Assembly: GCF_021165955.1 (NCBI RefSeq) | Contig: NZ_CP088952.1 | Span: 3,410,001-3,474,000, forward strand | DNA: 64,000 nt | Direction of reading: 5' to 3' | Source: Massilia endophytica | GTDB taxonomy: Bacteria > Pseudomonadota > Gammaproteobacteria > Burkholderiales > Burkholderiaceae_D | Part shown: piece by piece, positions 16,985-25,197 of the stretch | How the letters are laid out: each line of letters begins with the position of its first letter | How positions within the stretch are numbered: the stretch's first letter is position 1 | Made by a program: the position numbers and the translations under genes | Notes under the pieces: model-generated | Databases searched by the model: none | What the model was told of the DNA's origin: nothing | The model's input: the letters and a program-made list of their open reading frames with translations, nothing else

Positions 16985-17446
16985 ATGCACACCGCCACCC
17001 CGATGGACAGCCTGCGCGCCGAGCAGGCCCTGATCGCACAATTGCTGGACGTCCTGCAAGAGGAACAGCAGTGCCTGGTGGCGGCCGAGATCGATGCGCT
17101 GAGCGAACTGACGCCGCGCAAGTCGGCCCTGATCGGCGAGATGGCGGTGCTGGCCTCGCAGCGCCACCGTCAGCTGGGCGCGGCGGGCTTTGCGGCCCAG
17201 GAATCGGGCATGGACGCGTGGCTGGCCGCGCATGGCGGCGACGCCGGCGCGGCGCTCTGGCAGCAGCTGCTGGACCAGACGCGCGAAGCGAAGGAACTGA
17301 ACCGCCTGAATGGCATGCTGATCAACCGCCAGCTGGGCCACACCCAGGGCGCCCTGCAGGCCTTGCGCCCGCAAGCGGCCCCCGTCTACGGCCCCAACGG
17401 CCAGACCGCCCCCCGCCCCGCCAGCCGCGGCTTCGTCGCCGGCTGA
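16985..17446 (+). CDS. flgN: Flagellar export chaperone FlgN
   Basis: 153 residues, mostly helical, with the FlgN pattern: LRAEQALIAQLLDVLQEEQQ near the N-terminus and the conserved segment around LNRLNGMLINRQLGHTQGAL near the C-terminus, followed by a Pro/Ala tail. FlgN is the chaperone for FlgK and FlgL. It lies seven bases after flgM. Its end is followed immediately by a perfect 84-base palindrome. Confidence 0.9.
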   Translation: MHTATPMDSLRAEQALIAQLLDVLQEEQQCLVAAEIDALSELTPRKSALIGEMAVLASQRHRQLGAAGFAAQESGMDAWLAAHGGDAGAALWQQLLDQTREAKELNRLNGMLINRQLGHTQGALQALRPQAAPVYGPNGQTAPRPASRGFVAG

Positions 17447-17453
17447 TCCACCA

Positions 17454-17537
17454 AAAATTTCCTAATTGGGGACAGACCCCTTTAAGCAACACCCTAGGGT
17501 GTTGCTTAAAGGGGTCTGTCCCCAATTAGGAAATTTT
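17454..17537. repeat. Perfect 84-base palindrome between flgN and motD
   Basis: The sequence equals its own reverse complement over 42-base arms with no loop, centred between 17495 and 17496 in ACCCTAGGGT. From outside inward each arm holds AAAATTTCCTAATT, GGGGACAGACCCC, TTTAAGCAAC, then the shared centre. It fills the gap between convergent flgN and motD and touches the motD stop codon. It is clearly related to the element at 4905-4982: same centre and same GGGGaCAGaCCCC block. A shared repeat family with bidirectional terminator capacity is the simplest reading. Confidence 0.95.
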
Positions 17538-18310
17538 CATTGCGCCGGGGTGGTGGGGATTTCTTTGACGACGTCCGGTAGGTTGGAGAGGATCGTCACC
17601 GCCACGCGGCGGTTGCGGGCGCGGCCTTCGGCTGTGTCGTTCGGGGCCACGGGGTGGTTGGCGGCGTGCCCCACGGCCGTGAGCCGCTCGGGCGCCACGC
17701 CCGCGTCGATGAAGAGGCGCACCACCGCCGCCGCCCGCACCGCCGACAGCTCCCAGTTCGAGGCGAAGGCCGTGCGGATCGGCTGGTTGTCGGTATGGCC
17801 TTCCACCTGCACCGCATGCGGATCGTTCTTCAGCAGCCCCGCCACGGCGCGCAGGGCTTCGCGCGATTCGTTCGTCAGCCGCGCATCGGCCGGCTCGAAC
17901 AGCACGCTGGCGTTGATCTCCACGCTCACGCCGCGGCTGGTCTGCGTCACCCTCACCTTCCCTTCCTTGACCAGCGGCGCCATGGTGGACATGAGGTCCT
18001 GCGCCAGCTTGGTGAGCTGGGTGCGCTCGCGCTTCATCATTTCCTGGCGCCGTTTCAACGCGGGATTGGGCAGGGGCAGATTGGGAATGTCGGTGTCGAT
18101 GCGGCGCGCCGCGCCCTGGCCGCCGAAGGCGTCGCCCAGGGCGTCGGAGAAGATCTTGTACTTGCCCTCGTTGACCGAGGAGATGGAGTACATCACCACG
18201 AAGAAGGCGAACAGCAGCGTGATGAAGTCGGCGTAGGAGATCAGCCAGCGCTCGTGGTTCTCCGGCTCCTCGTCGAACTTCCTGCGGGCGCGCCGGTAGA
18301 CGAAGGCCAT
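17537..18310 (-). CDS. motD: Flagellar stator protein MotD (MotB-type)
   Basis: 257 residues. A short cytoplasmic N-terminus is followed by one membrane helix with the proton-binding aspartate D28 in WLISYADFITLLFAFF, a linker, and a C-terminal OmpA-like peptidoglycan-binding domain (QVEGHTDNQPIRT, AVRAAAVVRLFIDAGV, GHAANHPVAPNDTAEGRARN). MotC/MotD is the second stator type known from Pseudomonas and several betaproteobacteria. It is named MotD rather than MotB because of its position beside fliA and motC. It starts two bases after the motC stop. Confidence 0.9.
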   Translation of the reverse strand: MAFVYRRARRKFDEEPENHERWLISYADFITLLFAFFVVMYSISSVNEGKYKIFSDALGDAFGGQGAARRIDTDIPNLPLPNPALKRRQEMMKRERTQLTKLAQDLMSTMAPLVKEGKVRVTQTSRGVSVEINASVLFEPADARLTNESREALRAVAGLLKNDPHAVQVEGHTDNQPIRTAFASNWELSAVRAAAVVRLFIDAGVAPERLTAVGHAANHPVAPNDTAEGRARNRRVAVTILSNLPDVVKEIPTTPAQ

Positions 18311-18311
18311 G

Positions 18312-19061
18312 TCAGTGCTGCTCCCTCAGCAGCGTGGCGATGCGTTCGTCCATCACCCGCGAGAGGTCGCCCATGGCGATGTCGTTGAACACGGCCGCCG
18401 CGATCTCCATCTGGTGCACCTGCTGGATCACGATGTTTTTCAGCTTGTTGGCAATGGGGTAGAACAGCAGGTTGGCCAGGCCCACGCCGTAGATGGTGGA
18501 CACGAAGGCGACCGCAATGCCCGAACCGAGCTTGCTCGGTTCCGTAAGGTTTTCCATCACGTGGATAAGGCCCAGCACCGCCCCCAGGATGCCGATGGTG
18601 GGCGAATAGCCCGCAGCCGATTCCCACATGCGCACGGCCTGCCGCTCCGCCATCTCGAAGGCGGTGATCTCGGTGTCGAGCAGCTGGCGCATCTTGTCCG
18701 GCTGGATGCCGTCCACGATCATGCGCAGGCCCTTGGCGGTGAAGTAGTCCTTGGTGCCCAGCATGTGGCGCTCCAGTGCCAGCGGGCCTTCGCGGCGCAC
18801 GGTCTGGTTCCAGGCGGCGATGTCGCGCGCCAGGGCGCCGCGCGTGTCTTCGGGCGGACGGATGACCCAGGCCAGCATGCGCACGCCGCGCCGCAGGGTG
18901 GCGGGACGGGTCTGCAGCATGACGGCGCCGAACGTTCCCACCACCACGATGGCGAAGGCGGCAGGCTGGATCAGCGAGGCGGCCTTGCCGCCTTCCAGCG
19001 ACTGGCCCACCAGCAGGCCGGCCAGCGCCAGCACAAGGCCGATTATGCTGGACCAGTCCAT
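18312..19061 (-). CDS. motC: Flagellar stator protein MotC (MotA-type)
   Basis: 249 residues with four membrane helices: about residues 4-22, 33-50, and the pair near 150-172 (SPTIGILGAVLGLIHVMENL) and 182-205. The large cytoplasmic loop between helices 2 and 3 carries the FliG-contact residues of the family. It partners MotD in a proton-driven stator. The start overlaps the fliA 3' end by 19 bases, implying translational coupling with sigma-28. Confidence 0.92.
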   Translation of the reverse strand: MDWSSIIGLVLALAGLLVGQSLEGGKAASLIQPAAFAIVVVGTFGAVMLQTRPATLRRGVRMLAWVIRPPEDTRGALARDIAAWNQTVRREGPLALERHMLGTKDYFTAKGLRMIVDGIQPDKMRQLLDTEITAFEMAERQAVRMWESAAGYSPTIGILGAVLGLIHVMENLTEPSKLGSGIAVAFVSTIYGVGLANLLFYPIANKLKNIVIQQVHQMEIAAAVFNDIAMGDLSRVMDERIATLLREQH

Positions 19062-19774
19062 GCCTGCTCCCGCAAGGTGGCGCGCAGGCGGGCCACAGCC
19101 TGCGTGTGCAGCTGCGAAACCCGCGATTCGGATACGCCCATCACGGCGCCGATTTCCTTCAGATTGAGTTCTTCCTCGTAGTACAGGCCCATGAGCATCT
19201 TCTCGCGCGGCGGCAGCGCCTCGATGGCGTCGATCACGGCCTGGCGGAAGTCGGTGTCGAGCAGCGCGCGCAGGGGATCGGCGTCCTCGTCGTGCGCGTA
19301 GCGGTCGAGGAAGCTGTCGTTGCCGTCGTCGTCGTGGAAGTCTTCGTAGTAGACCAGCTGGTGGCCGCCGCCTTCGGACAGCATCTCCTGGTAGTCCGCC
19401 AGCGAGAGCTTGAGCGATTTGGCCACTTCCGATTCGCTGGGCGGACGGCCCAGGCGCTGCTGCAGCGCGGCCATGGCGTTCTCGATCTTGCGCATGTCCT
19501 GGCGCATGGAGCGCGGCATCCAGTCGCTGCTGCGCAATTCGTCGAGCATGGCGCCGCGGATGCGCATGACCGCATAGGTCTCGAACTGGGCGCCGTGGGT
19601 TTCTTCGTAGCGGTTGATGGCGTCGAGCAGGCCGATCATCCCGGCCTGTACCAGGTCATCGACTTCCACACTGGGCGGCAGCTTGGCCTTCATGTGGTGG
19701 GCAAGGCGCTTGACCAACGGCATATGCTCCGTCAGCAAGGATTCCTTGTCCACTTTCCCTTTGACCGTGTACAT
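19043..19774 (-). CDS. fliA: RNA polymerase sigma-28 factor FliA
   Basis: 243 residues. Region 2 (LVKRLAHHMKAKLPPSVEVD, DLVQAGMIGLLDAINRY, AVMRIRGAMLDELRSSDWMP) and region 4 (LPPREKMLMGLYYEEELNLK, EIGAVMGVSESRVSQLH) match FliA, with region 3 between. It directs transcription of late flagellar genes, including the sigma-28 sites seen here before flgM and flgK, and is inhibited by FlgM. It lies 46 bases after flhG in the flhF-flhG-fliA-motC-motD run. Confidence 0.96.
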   Translation of the reverse strand: MYTVKGKVDKESLLTEHMPLVKRLAHHMKAKLPPSVEVDDLVQAGMIGLLDAINRYEETHGAQFETYAVMRIRGAMLDELRSSDWMPRSMRQDMRKIENAMAALQQRLGRPPSESEVAKSLKLSLADYQEMLSEGGGHQLVYYEDFHDDDGNDSFLDRYAHDEDADPLRALLDTDFRQAVIDAIEALPPREKMLMGLYYEEELNLKEIGAVMGVSESRVSQLHTQAVARLRATLREQAWTGPA

Positions 19775-19820
19775 ATAGTTCTAGTTCTTCTCAGGCGCCA
19801 AGATGGTTGCCACTCCCTGT

Positions 19821-20615
19821 TCAGTATGCCGGCGAGCCCGCCAGGGCCAGACGTCCGGCCAGCTGGCGGAAGGCCACCGAGGCGCCTGCCAGCGGGAAGG
19901 CATCGACCACCGCGCGCCCGAGGCGCGCTGCGCGATGCAGGTATTCGTCCGCCGGCACCGAACCCATGGAAACGAGGTTCACGGCCAGGTAGCGGCTTGC
20001 CGCTTGCGCCATATTATCGTAAACCACACGGGCTTCGGCCTCCGATGCTCCCGTGACAACAATCCCGAAGGGACGGCGCCCCAGTTCATGGTTCAGGCGC
20101 TTGATCATCATGTAGGCGTTCTTGATGGAGGTGGCGCTGTTCGAGACCTGCACCACGATGTCGGAGCTGGCCATCACGGGCACGGGGAAGGCCTCGCCGT
20201 CGAACTCGCCGTCCACGATCACGATATCGGTCTGCGCGGCCAGCACGTCGAAGGCCTTGGCCAGGCGGCGGCCTTCGTCCGGCCCGCGGCGCATTTCGCC
20301 GCGCGTCATGGAGACCACGTTGAAGCCCTGCGGCGCCTGGTGAATGACCTCGTTCAGGGCGCACTGCTGGCGCGCCACGCTGAGCAGGCTGGCGCCGTCG
20401 TCCACACCGAGGCGGGAAGCCACGCCATGCGCGCTGGCGCAGGCGTCCACCAGGGTCACGTCCGTACCGGCCCGGGCCAGGGTCGCGCCCAGGTTGACCA
20501 GCATGGCGCCCTTGTCGTCCTGCGGGGTGGCGGAGAGGAAGGTGACGATGCGCGGCCGCGGGCCGGCCAGCATCCGGCGCAGGCCTTCGGCCTGGTCGAA
20601 ATTGAAGTTAGCCAA
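19821..20615 (-). CDS. flhG: FlhG/FleN-type MinD-like protein with degenerate ATP-binding motifs (TTG start)
   Basis: 264 residues from TTG 20615, which overlaps the flhF stop by eight bases and has GAGGTG upstream. The N-terminus has the FlhF-activating motif DQAEGLR (residues 7-13; family pattern DQAxxLR). The MinD-like fold is recognisable (VTLVD at 53-57, IVIVD at 131-135). The deviant Walker A loop, normally KGGxGKT/S, reads ATPQDDKGAM (29-38). The normal DADxxxxN reads DACASAHG, and the switch II DTGAG region reads DGEFDGEA. ATP binding and dimerisation as in standard FlhG are therefore doubtful. Role by context: control of flagellar number or position together with FlhF. Confidence 0.85.
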   Translation of the reverse strand: MANFNFDQAEGLRRMLAGPRPRIVTFLSATPQDDKGAMLVNLGATLARAGTDVTLVDACASAHGVASRLGVDDGASLLSVARQQCALNEVIHQAPQGFNVVSMTRGEMRRGPDEGRRLAKAFDVLAAQTDIVIVDGEFDGEAFPVPVMASSDIVVQVSNSATSIKNAYMMIKRLNHELGRRPFGIVVTGASEAEARVVYDNMAQAASRYLAVNLVSMGSVPADEYLHRAARLGRAVVDAFPLAGASVAFRQLAGRLALAGSPAY

Positions 20616-22035
20616 GGTGCACCTCGCGCAGCATGCTGTCGGCGCCCGCGGCGGCCATCAGCAGGGGCAGTTCGGAATCGGCGTACTGGGTCGCGGCGGC
20701 GCCCTGCTTCAGGCTGAAGGCGCGCTCGATCAGCTCGGCGGGCTTGGCCAGGTGCAGGTCTTCCGGCACGCGCTGGCCGTTGGACACGTAGTAGAGCTGG
20801 AGCTTCTGGCGGATCACTACGTCCAGCACATTGCCCAGGGAGGCCGCTTCGTCCAGCTTGGTCATGATGCAGCCCGCCAGGCCGCTGCCCTGGTAGGCGC
20901 GCACCACTTCGTTCAGGGTTTCCTGGGTGGCGGTGGCGTTCAGGCAGAGAATGCGCTTCACGTCGGCGTCCGCGCCTTGCAGCATGGCCACCTGCTCGGT
21001 CACCATCTGGTCGCGCTGGCTCACGCCCACGGTATCGATCAGCACGGTGTGCTTGTTCTTCAGCTCCTTCAGGGCGATGCGCAGGTCGGCCTCGTCCTTC
21101 ACGGAGTGCACCATCACGCCCAGGATCTTGCCGTAGATGCGCAGCTGCTCATGGGCGCCGATACGGTAGGCGTCGGTGGTGATCAGGGCCAGCTTTTCCG
21201 GGCCGTGGCGCATCACGCAGCGCGCGGCCAGCTTGGCGGTGCTGGTGGTCTTGCCCACGCCGGTGGGGCCGACCAGGGCGAACACGCCGCCCTGCTCCAG
21301 CAGCGCGTCCTCGTTGCCGAGCGCGGAGAGGTTGCGGGTCAGCACGGTGCGGATCCAGTCGCGGCTGTCGGCGGCGCTGCGGCCCTGCGGCAGCTTGTCG
21401 AGCAGGTAGCGCGAGAGCGTGGCGGAGAAGCCCGCGGCCAGCATCTCGCGCAGCACGGTGGTCTTGTGCGGGTCGCGCTGCTGGGTATTGCCCCAGGACA
21501 GTTCGGCCAGCTGGGTTTCCATCATGCCGCGCATGGCGCGCAGTTCGCTCATCATCGTGCTCATTTCGGCGGCGGCGTTGGCCTTGGCGGCGTTGACAGC
21601 GTCGGCCACCATGGCGGAGATGCGGTCCATGTCCATCGCGGGCTGGGCCGGCGCGGCGGCGCGCGGCGCGGCGGGACGGGCCGGAGCCGTGGCCGCGGCG
21701 CGGGGAGCGGCTGCCGGGCGCACCGGGGCGGGACGCTGGGGAATGTTCAGGGGAGCGTTCAGGCGGGCGGCCATGGCCTCGTCATAGGCCTGGGCGATGC
21801 TGGCCGAACGGGCGGCCGGGGCCTCGTCCAAGTCCAGCTGGGGCTGGGGCGCGGCCATGGGCGAATCGGCGGCGGGGCTGGCCAGGGAAGCGGCATCGTC
21901 ATTGGCCAGGGCCAGGATCTCCACCACGCCGTCCATGGGACGGTTGGAGAGGATCACCGCATCCGGGCCGAGGGCTTCGCGCACTTTGCGCAGCGCCTCA
22001 CGCGACGTGGGCGCGGTAAATTTTTTGACGTTCAT
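20608..22035 (-). CDS. flhF: Flagellar SRP-like GTPase FlhF
   Basis: 475 residues. An N-terminal basic domain (KKFTAPTSREALRKVREALG) is followed by a long Ala/Pro-rich linker (about 45-135), the N domain, and the SRP-type G domain with P-loop GPTGVGKTT at residues 256-264, TTDAYRIGAHEQLRIYGKIL, DTVGVSQRD and TKLDEAASLG. FlhF marks the site of flagellar assembly at the pole. The 3' end overlaps flhG. Upstream lies a 135-base gap and a broken gene that separates it from flhA, which is normally its direct neighbour. Confidence 0.95.
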   Translation of the reverse strand: MNVKKFTAPTSREALRKVREALGPDAVILSNRPMDGVVEILALANDDAASLASPAADSPMAAPQPQLDLDEAPAARSASIAQAYDEAMAARLNAPLNIPQRPAPVRPAAAPRAAATAPARPAAPRAAAPAQPAMDMDRISAMVADAVNAAKANAAAEMSTMMSELRAMRGMMETQLAELSWGNTQQRDPHKTTVLREMLAAGFSATLSRYLLDKLPQGRSAADSRDWIRTVLTRNLSALGNEDALLEQGGVFALVGPTGVGKTTSTAKLAARCVMRHGPEKLALITTDAYRIGAHEQLRIYGKILGVMVHSVKDEADLRIALKELKNKHTVLIDTVGVSQRDQMVTEQVAMLQGADADVKRILCLNATATQETLNEVVRAYQGSGLAGCIMTKLDEAASLGNVLDVVIRQKLQLYYVSNGQRVPEDLHLAKPAELIERAFSLKQGAAATQYADSELPLLMAAAGADSMLREVHLG

Positions 22036-22170
22036 TGCGACTCCTGTTGGGCTGGTCCCGCGTTTCGCACGCGCGGTTCGACTCGTATGGTCAAATTATT
22101 GACGATGCCCAAGAGAAATCATCGGTGGAACAGGCCGGGAAATCCCCTGTATTTCCCGGATGGCTGATTG

Positions 22171-22993
22171 TTAATTGAACAGCTCCTCGGGCGTGCTCGC
22201 GTCGTACAGCCTGGCGCCCCATTGCAGCAGCTGCTCGGAGCTGGCCCCATCGAGCCTTGCACGCACGGTACCGGACAGCGCGCCAAAGCGCCGCTCCAAT
22301 TGCGCAGTCAGCATGGCAAGAATCCCTTCGCGCCTGCCCTGCTCCAGGCCCTGTTCGAGGCCCTTTTCCATGCCGAAGCGTTCAGCATTCGATATCCAGC
22401 CCATGTTGCTCTCCTTCTCGAAAGTGGAAATGCGGCTCCACAATTGCTTCTCGAGCTCAGGTGGCAGACGCATCATCCAGTCGATCACCTTGTACAAATC
22501 GATAATACGCTGCTTGTCCCAGGAGCGCTCATAGAGAAGCCGGGTGAGGCGCCATTTGGCGTCGTAGCGCTCATGCGGAGCCCGGCGCGTGCTGCCGGTC
22601 AGCAGGTGCGCCGCTGTCACGAGCGCGAAGGGATTGGGATTGCCCAGCAGCGCGTCCATGCTCTTCGCATGGTCCTGCAGCTTGGCCGCCGCGAAGCGCA
22701 GGCGCAGGCTGCAGCCCAGCAGCTCGTAGCCGAAACTGCGGGGACGCCAGCACTTGCCCCGGTCGGCCAGCACGACGCTCGCCCTGCGCCAGCGTGTGGA
22801 CCGACACCAGCCGGTCGGCGATGCGCCTGCCCTGCCTGCCATCCTGCGCGATGGCCGCCAATTCGGTATCGAGGAAGACGTAGGGACGAGTCCAGTCAAT
22901 GGCCGCGTGGGCTGATGGGAAGTAGAAGGCGAGGAAGTCCGGGAAGTAGCGCGTGATGGCATCCTTCCACGGCGCGTCGAAATCGTCGGCCAT
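22171..22993 (-). pseudogene. Broken Rpn/DUF4351-type gene between flhA and flhF
   Basis: The N-terminal part reads from ATG 22993 (MADDFDAPWKDAITRYFPDF, DWTRPYVFLDTELAAIAQD) through VSVHTLAQGE at about 22780. The expected continuation then appears in another frame (ASVVLADRGKCW...), running to TAA 22171 and including the Gly/Glu-rich GMEKGLEQGLEQGRREGIL repeat and a DUF4351-like C-terminus (LTAQLERRFGALSGTVRARL). Intact relatives, as recalled, have about 35-45 additional residues at the joint, including the HLEVQG catalytic strand. An internal deletion with frameshift is therefore the best explanation. The family is PD-(D/E)XK nuclease-like (Rpn/transposase-related). It is an intruder in the flagellar operon. 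Confidence 0.82.
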
Positions 22994-23053
22994 CCTGCCA
23001 GTCTATTGCGCCGGCCGGCACGGGTGGCCGACTGGCGCAAAGGACGGGCACGA

Positions 23054-25174
23054 TCAGGCCGGGTTGCCCACCAGCGCCGTGACGCGGATGGTCTTGGTCT
23101 CCGGGATCTCGGCGTGCGACAGCACCTTCAGCTGCGGCAGCGCGCGGCGCAGGAAGCGCGACAGCAGCGCACGCAGCGGGCCCGGCACCAGCAGCACGGG
23201 CGTGACGCCCAGCGCTTCCTGCTGCGCGGCCGCCTGCTGCGCCTGCTGGGCGATGGTATCGGCCAGGCCGGGCTCGATGCCCTCGCCGCCGCTCGTCTGC
23301 AGGGCCTGCATCAGCAGGCGCTCCAGGCGGTTGTCCAGGGTCATCACGGACAGCTCGCCGCCGCTGGGGAACAGCTGCTGCACGATGGCGCGGCCCAGGG
23401 CCACGCGCACCAGCGCCGTCAGCTCGTTCGGGTCCTGCGTCTGGGCGGTGTGCTCGGCCAGCGACTCGATGATCGAGCGCATGTCGCGGATATGCACGCC
23501 TTCCTGCAGCAGGTTCTGCAGCACCTTCTGCAGCGCGGACAGGGAAATCATCTTCGGCACCAGGTCTTCCACCAGCTTCGGCGATTCCTTGCCCAGGTGG
23601 TCCAGCAGCGCCTGCACTTCGCCCCGGCCCAGCAGCTCGGAAGCGTGCGTGGTGATGAGGTGGTTCAGGTGCGTCGCCACCACCGTGCCTGCGTCGACCA
23701 CGGTATAGCCCATGCCCTGGGCCTGGTCGCGCATGCCGGCGTCGATCCACACGGCGGGCAGGCCGAAGGCCGGGTCGGTGGTCGCCAGGCCGGGCAGCGT
23801 GCCGCTGGCCATGCCAGGATTGATGGCCAGGAACTGGCCGTTGTAGGCTTCGCCCGCCCCCACTTCCACGCCCTTGAGCGTGATGCGGTAGGCGGAAGGC
23901 TTGAGCTCCAGGTTGTCGCGGATATGCACGGGCGGCGCCAGGAAGCCCACTTCCTGCGCGAACTTCTTGCGGATGCCCTTGATGCGCTTCAGCAGCTCGC
24001 CGCTCTGCGCCTTGTCCACCAGCGGAATCAGGCGGTAGCCCACTTCCAGGCCGAGGGTGTCCACCGCCATCACGTCCTGCCAGGTGGCTTCTTCCGATTC
24101 GGCAGGCGCCGCTGCACCGGCGGCGCCTGCGCCCCCTGCAGCACCCTGCGCTTCCGGCGAGGCGGCACGCTCGGCTTCCGCCTTGGCGCGCTTGGACAGC
24201 AGGTAGCCCGCGCCGCCCAGGGCGCCGCCCAGCAGCAGGAACACGAGGTTCGGCATGCCGGGGATCAGGCCCATGCCGCCGATGATGGCGGCCGTCACGT
24301 ACATCACCTGCGGCTTGGCGAAGAGCTGGCCGATCACCTGGGTGCCGATGTCGGTTTCAGCGGCCACGCGCGACACGACGATACCGGCCGCGATCGAGAT
24401 CACCAGCGAAGGAATCTGCGCCACGAGGCCGTCACCGATGGCCAGCAGCGTATAGTTTTTGATCGCCTCGCCGAAAGGCATGTCGTGCTGGATCAGGCCC
24501 ACCAGCAGGCCGCCCACGATATTGATGACGGTGACCAGGATGCCGGCCACCGCGTCGCCGCGCACATACTTGGACGCACCGTCCATCGCGCCATAGAACT
24601 CGGCTTCCTGGGACACTTCGGAGCGGCGGCGGCGCGCCTCGGCTTCGCCGATCAGGCCCGCGTTCAGGTCCGCGTCGATGGCCATCTGCTTGCCCGGCAT
24701 GGCGTCCAGGGCGAAGCGCGCGCCCACTTCGGCGATACGGCCCGCGCCCTTGGTCACCACCACGAAGTTGATGATGGTCAGGATGATGAAGACCACGATA
24801 CCGACGGTGTAGTTACCGCCGATCAGGAAGTGGCCGAAGGCCTCGATCACCTTACCGGCAGCGTCGGCGCCGGTGTGGCCTTCGGTGAGCACCACGCGGG
24901 TGGAGGCCACGTTCAGGGACAGGCGCAGCATGGTCGACACCAGCAGCACGGTCGGGAAGGCCATGAAGTCCAGCGGCTTGACCGTATAGAGGCTGGTCAG
25001 CAGCACGATGATGGACAGCGCGATATTGAAGCTGAAGAACAGGTCCAGCATGAAAGCCGGCAGCGGCAGGATCATCATCGCCAGCAGCATGATGATCAGG
25101 ATCGGCGCCGCCAGGCTGCGGCCGTTCACGCCGGACAATCCGGCCATCCATGCTGGCATTTTCAGGCTGTTCAT
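23054..25174 (-). CDS. flhA: Flagellar type III export protein FlhA
   Basis: 706 residues, normal size. The first half has eight hydrophobic helices (AAPILIIMLLAMMILPLPAF onward) and the conserved FHIPEP-type loop (MLRLSLNVASTRVVL and GEAEARRRRSEVSQEAEFYG, YVRGDAVAGILVTVIN). The second half is the cytoplasmic nonameric ring domain (LGLEVGYRLIPLVD). FlhA is the main export-gate ATPase-coupled protein. ATG 25174 is 23 bases after the flhB stop. Confidence 0.97.
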   Translation of the reverse strand: MNSLKMPAWMAGLSGVNGRSLAAPILIIMLLAMMILPLPAFMLDLFFSFNIALSIIVLLTSLYTVKPLDFMAFPTVLLVSTMLRLSLNVASTRVVLTEGHTGADAAGKVIEAFGHFLIGGNYTVGIVVFIILTIINFVVVTKGAGRIAEVGARFALDAMPGKQMAIDADLNAGLIGEAEARRRRSEVSQEAEFYGAMDGASKYVRGDAVAGILVTVINIVGGLLVGLIQHDMPFGEAIKNYTLLAIGDGLVAQIPSLVISIAAGIVVSRVAAETDIGTQVIGQLFAKPQVMYVTAAIIGGMGLIPGMPNLVFLLLGGALGGAGYLLSKRAKAEAERAASPEAQGAAGGAGAAGAAAPAESEEATWQDVMAVDTLGLEVGYRLIPLVDKAQSGELLKRIKGIRKKFAQEVGFLAPPVHIRDNLELKPSAYRITLKGVEVGAGEAYNGQFLAINPGMASGTLPGLATTDPAFGLPAVWIDAGMRDQAQGMGYTVVDAGTVVATHLNHLITTHASELLGRGEVQALLDHLGKESPKLVEDLVPKMISLSALQKVLQNLLQEGVHIRDMRSIIESLAEHTAQTQDPNELTALVRVALGRAIVQQLFPSGGELSVMTLDNRLERLLMQALQTSGGEGIEPGLADTIAQQAQQAAAQQEALGVTPVLLVPGPLRALLSRFLRRALPQLKVLSHAEIPETKTIRVTALVGNPA

Positions 25175-25197
25175 GATTCAGCTTCCCTTGGTATGAC

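Noticed and set aside
22171..23040. A 289-codon intact gene reading the whole Rpn-like locus in one frame
   Set aside because: Its first 85 codons are a wrong-frame reading of the true N-terminus; the family-like sequence switches frame near 22780.
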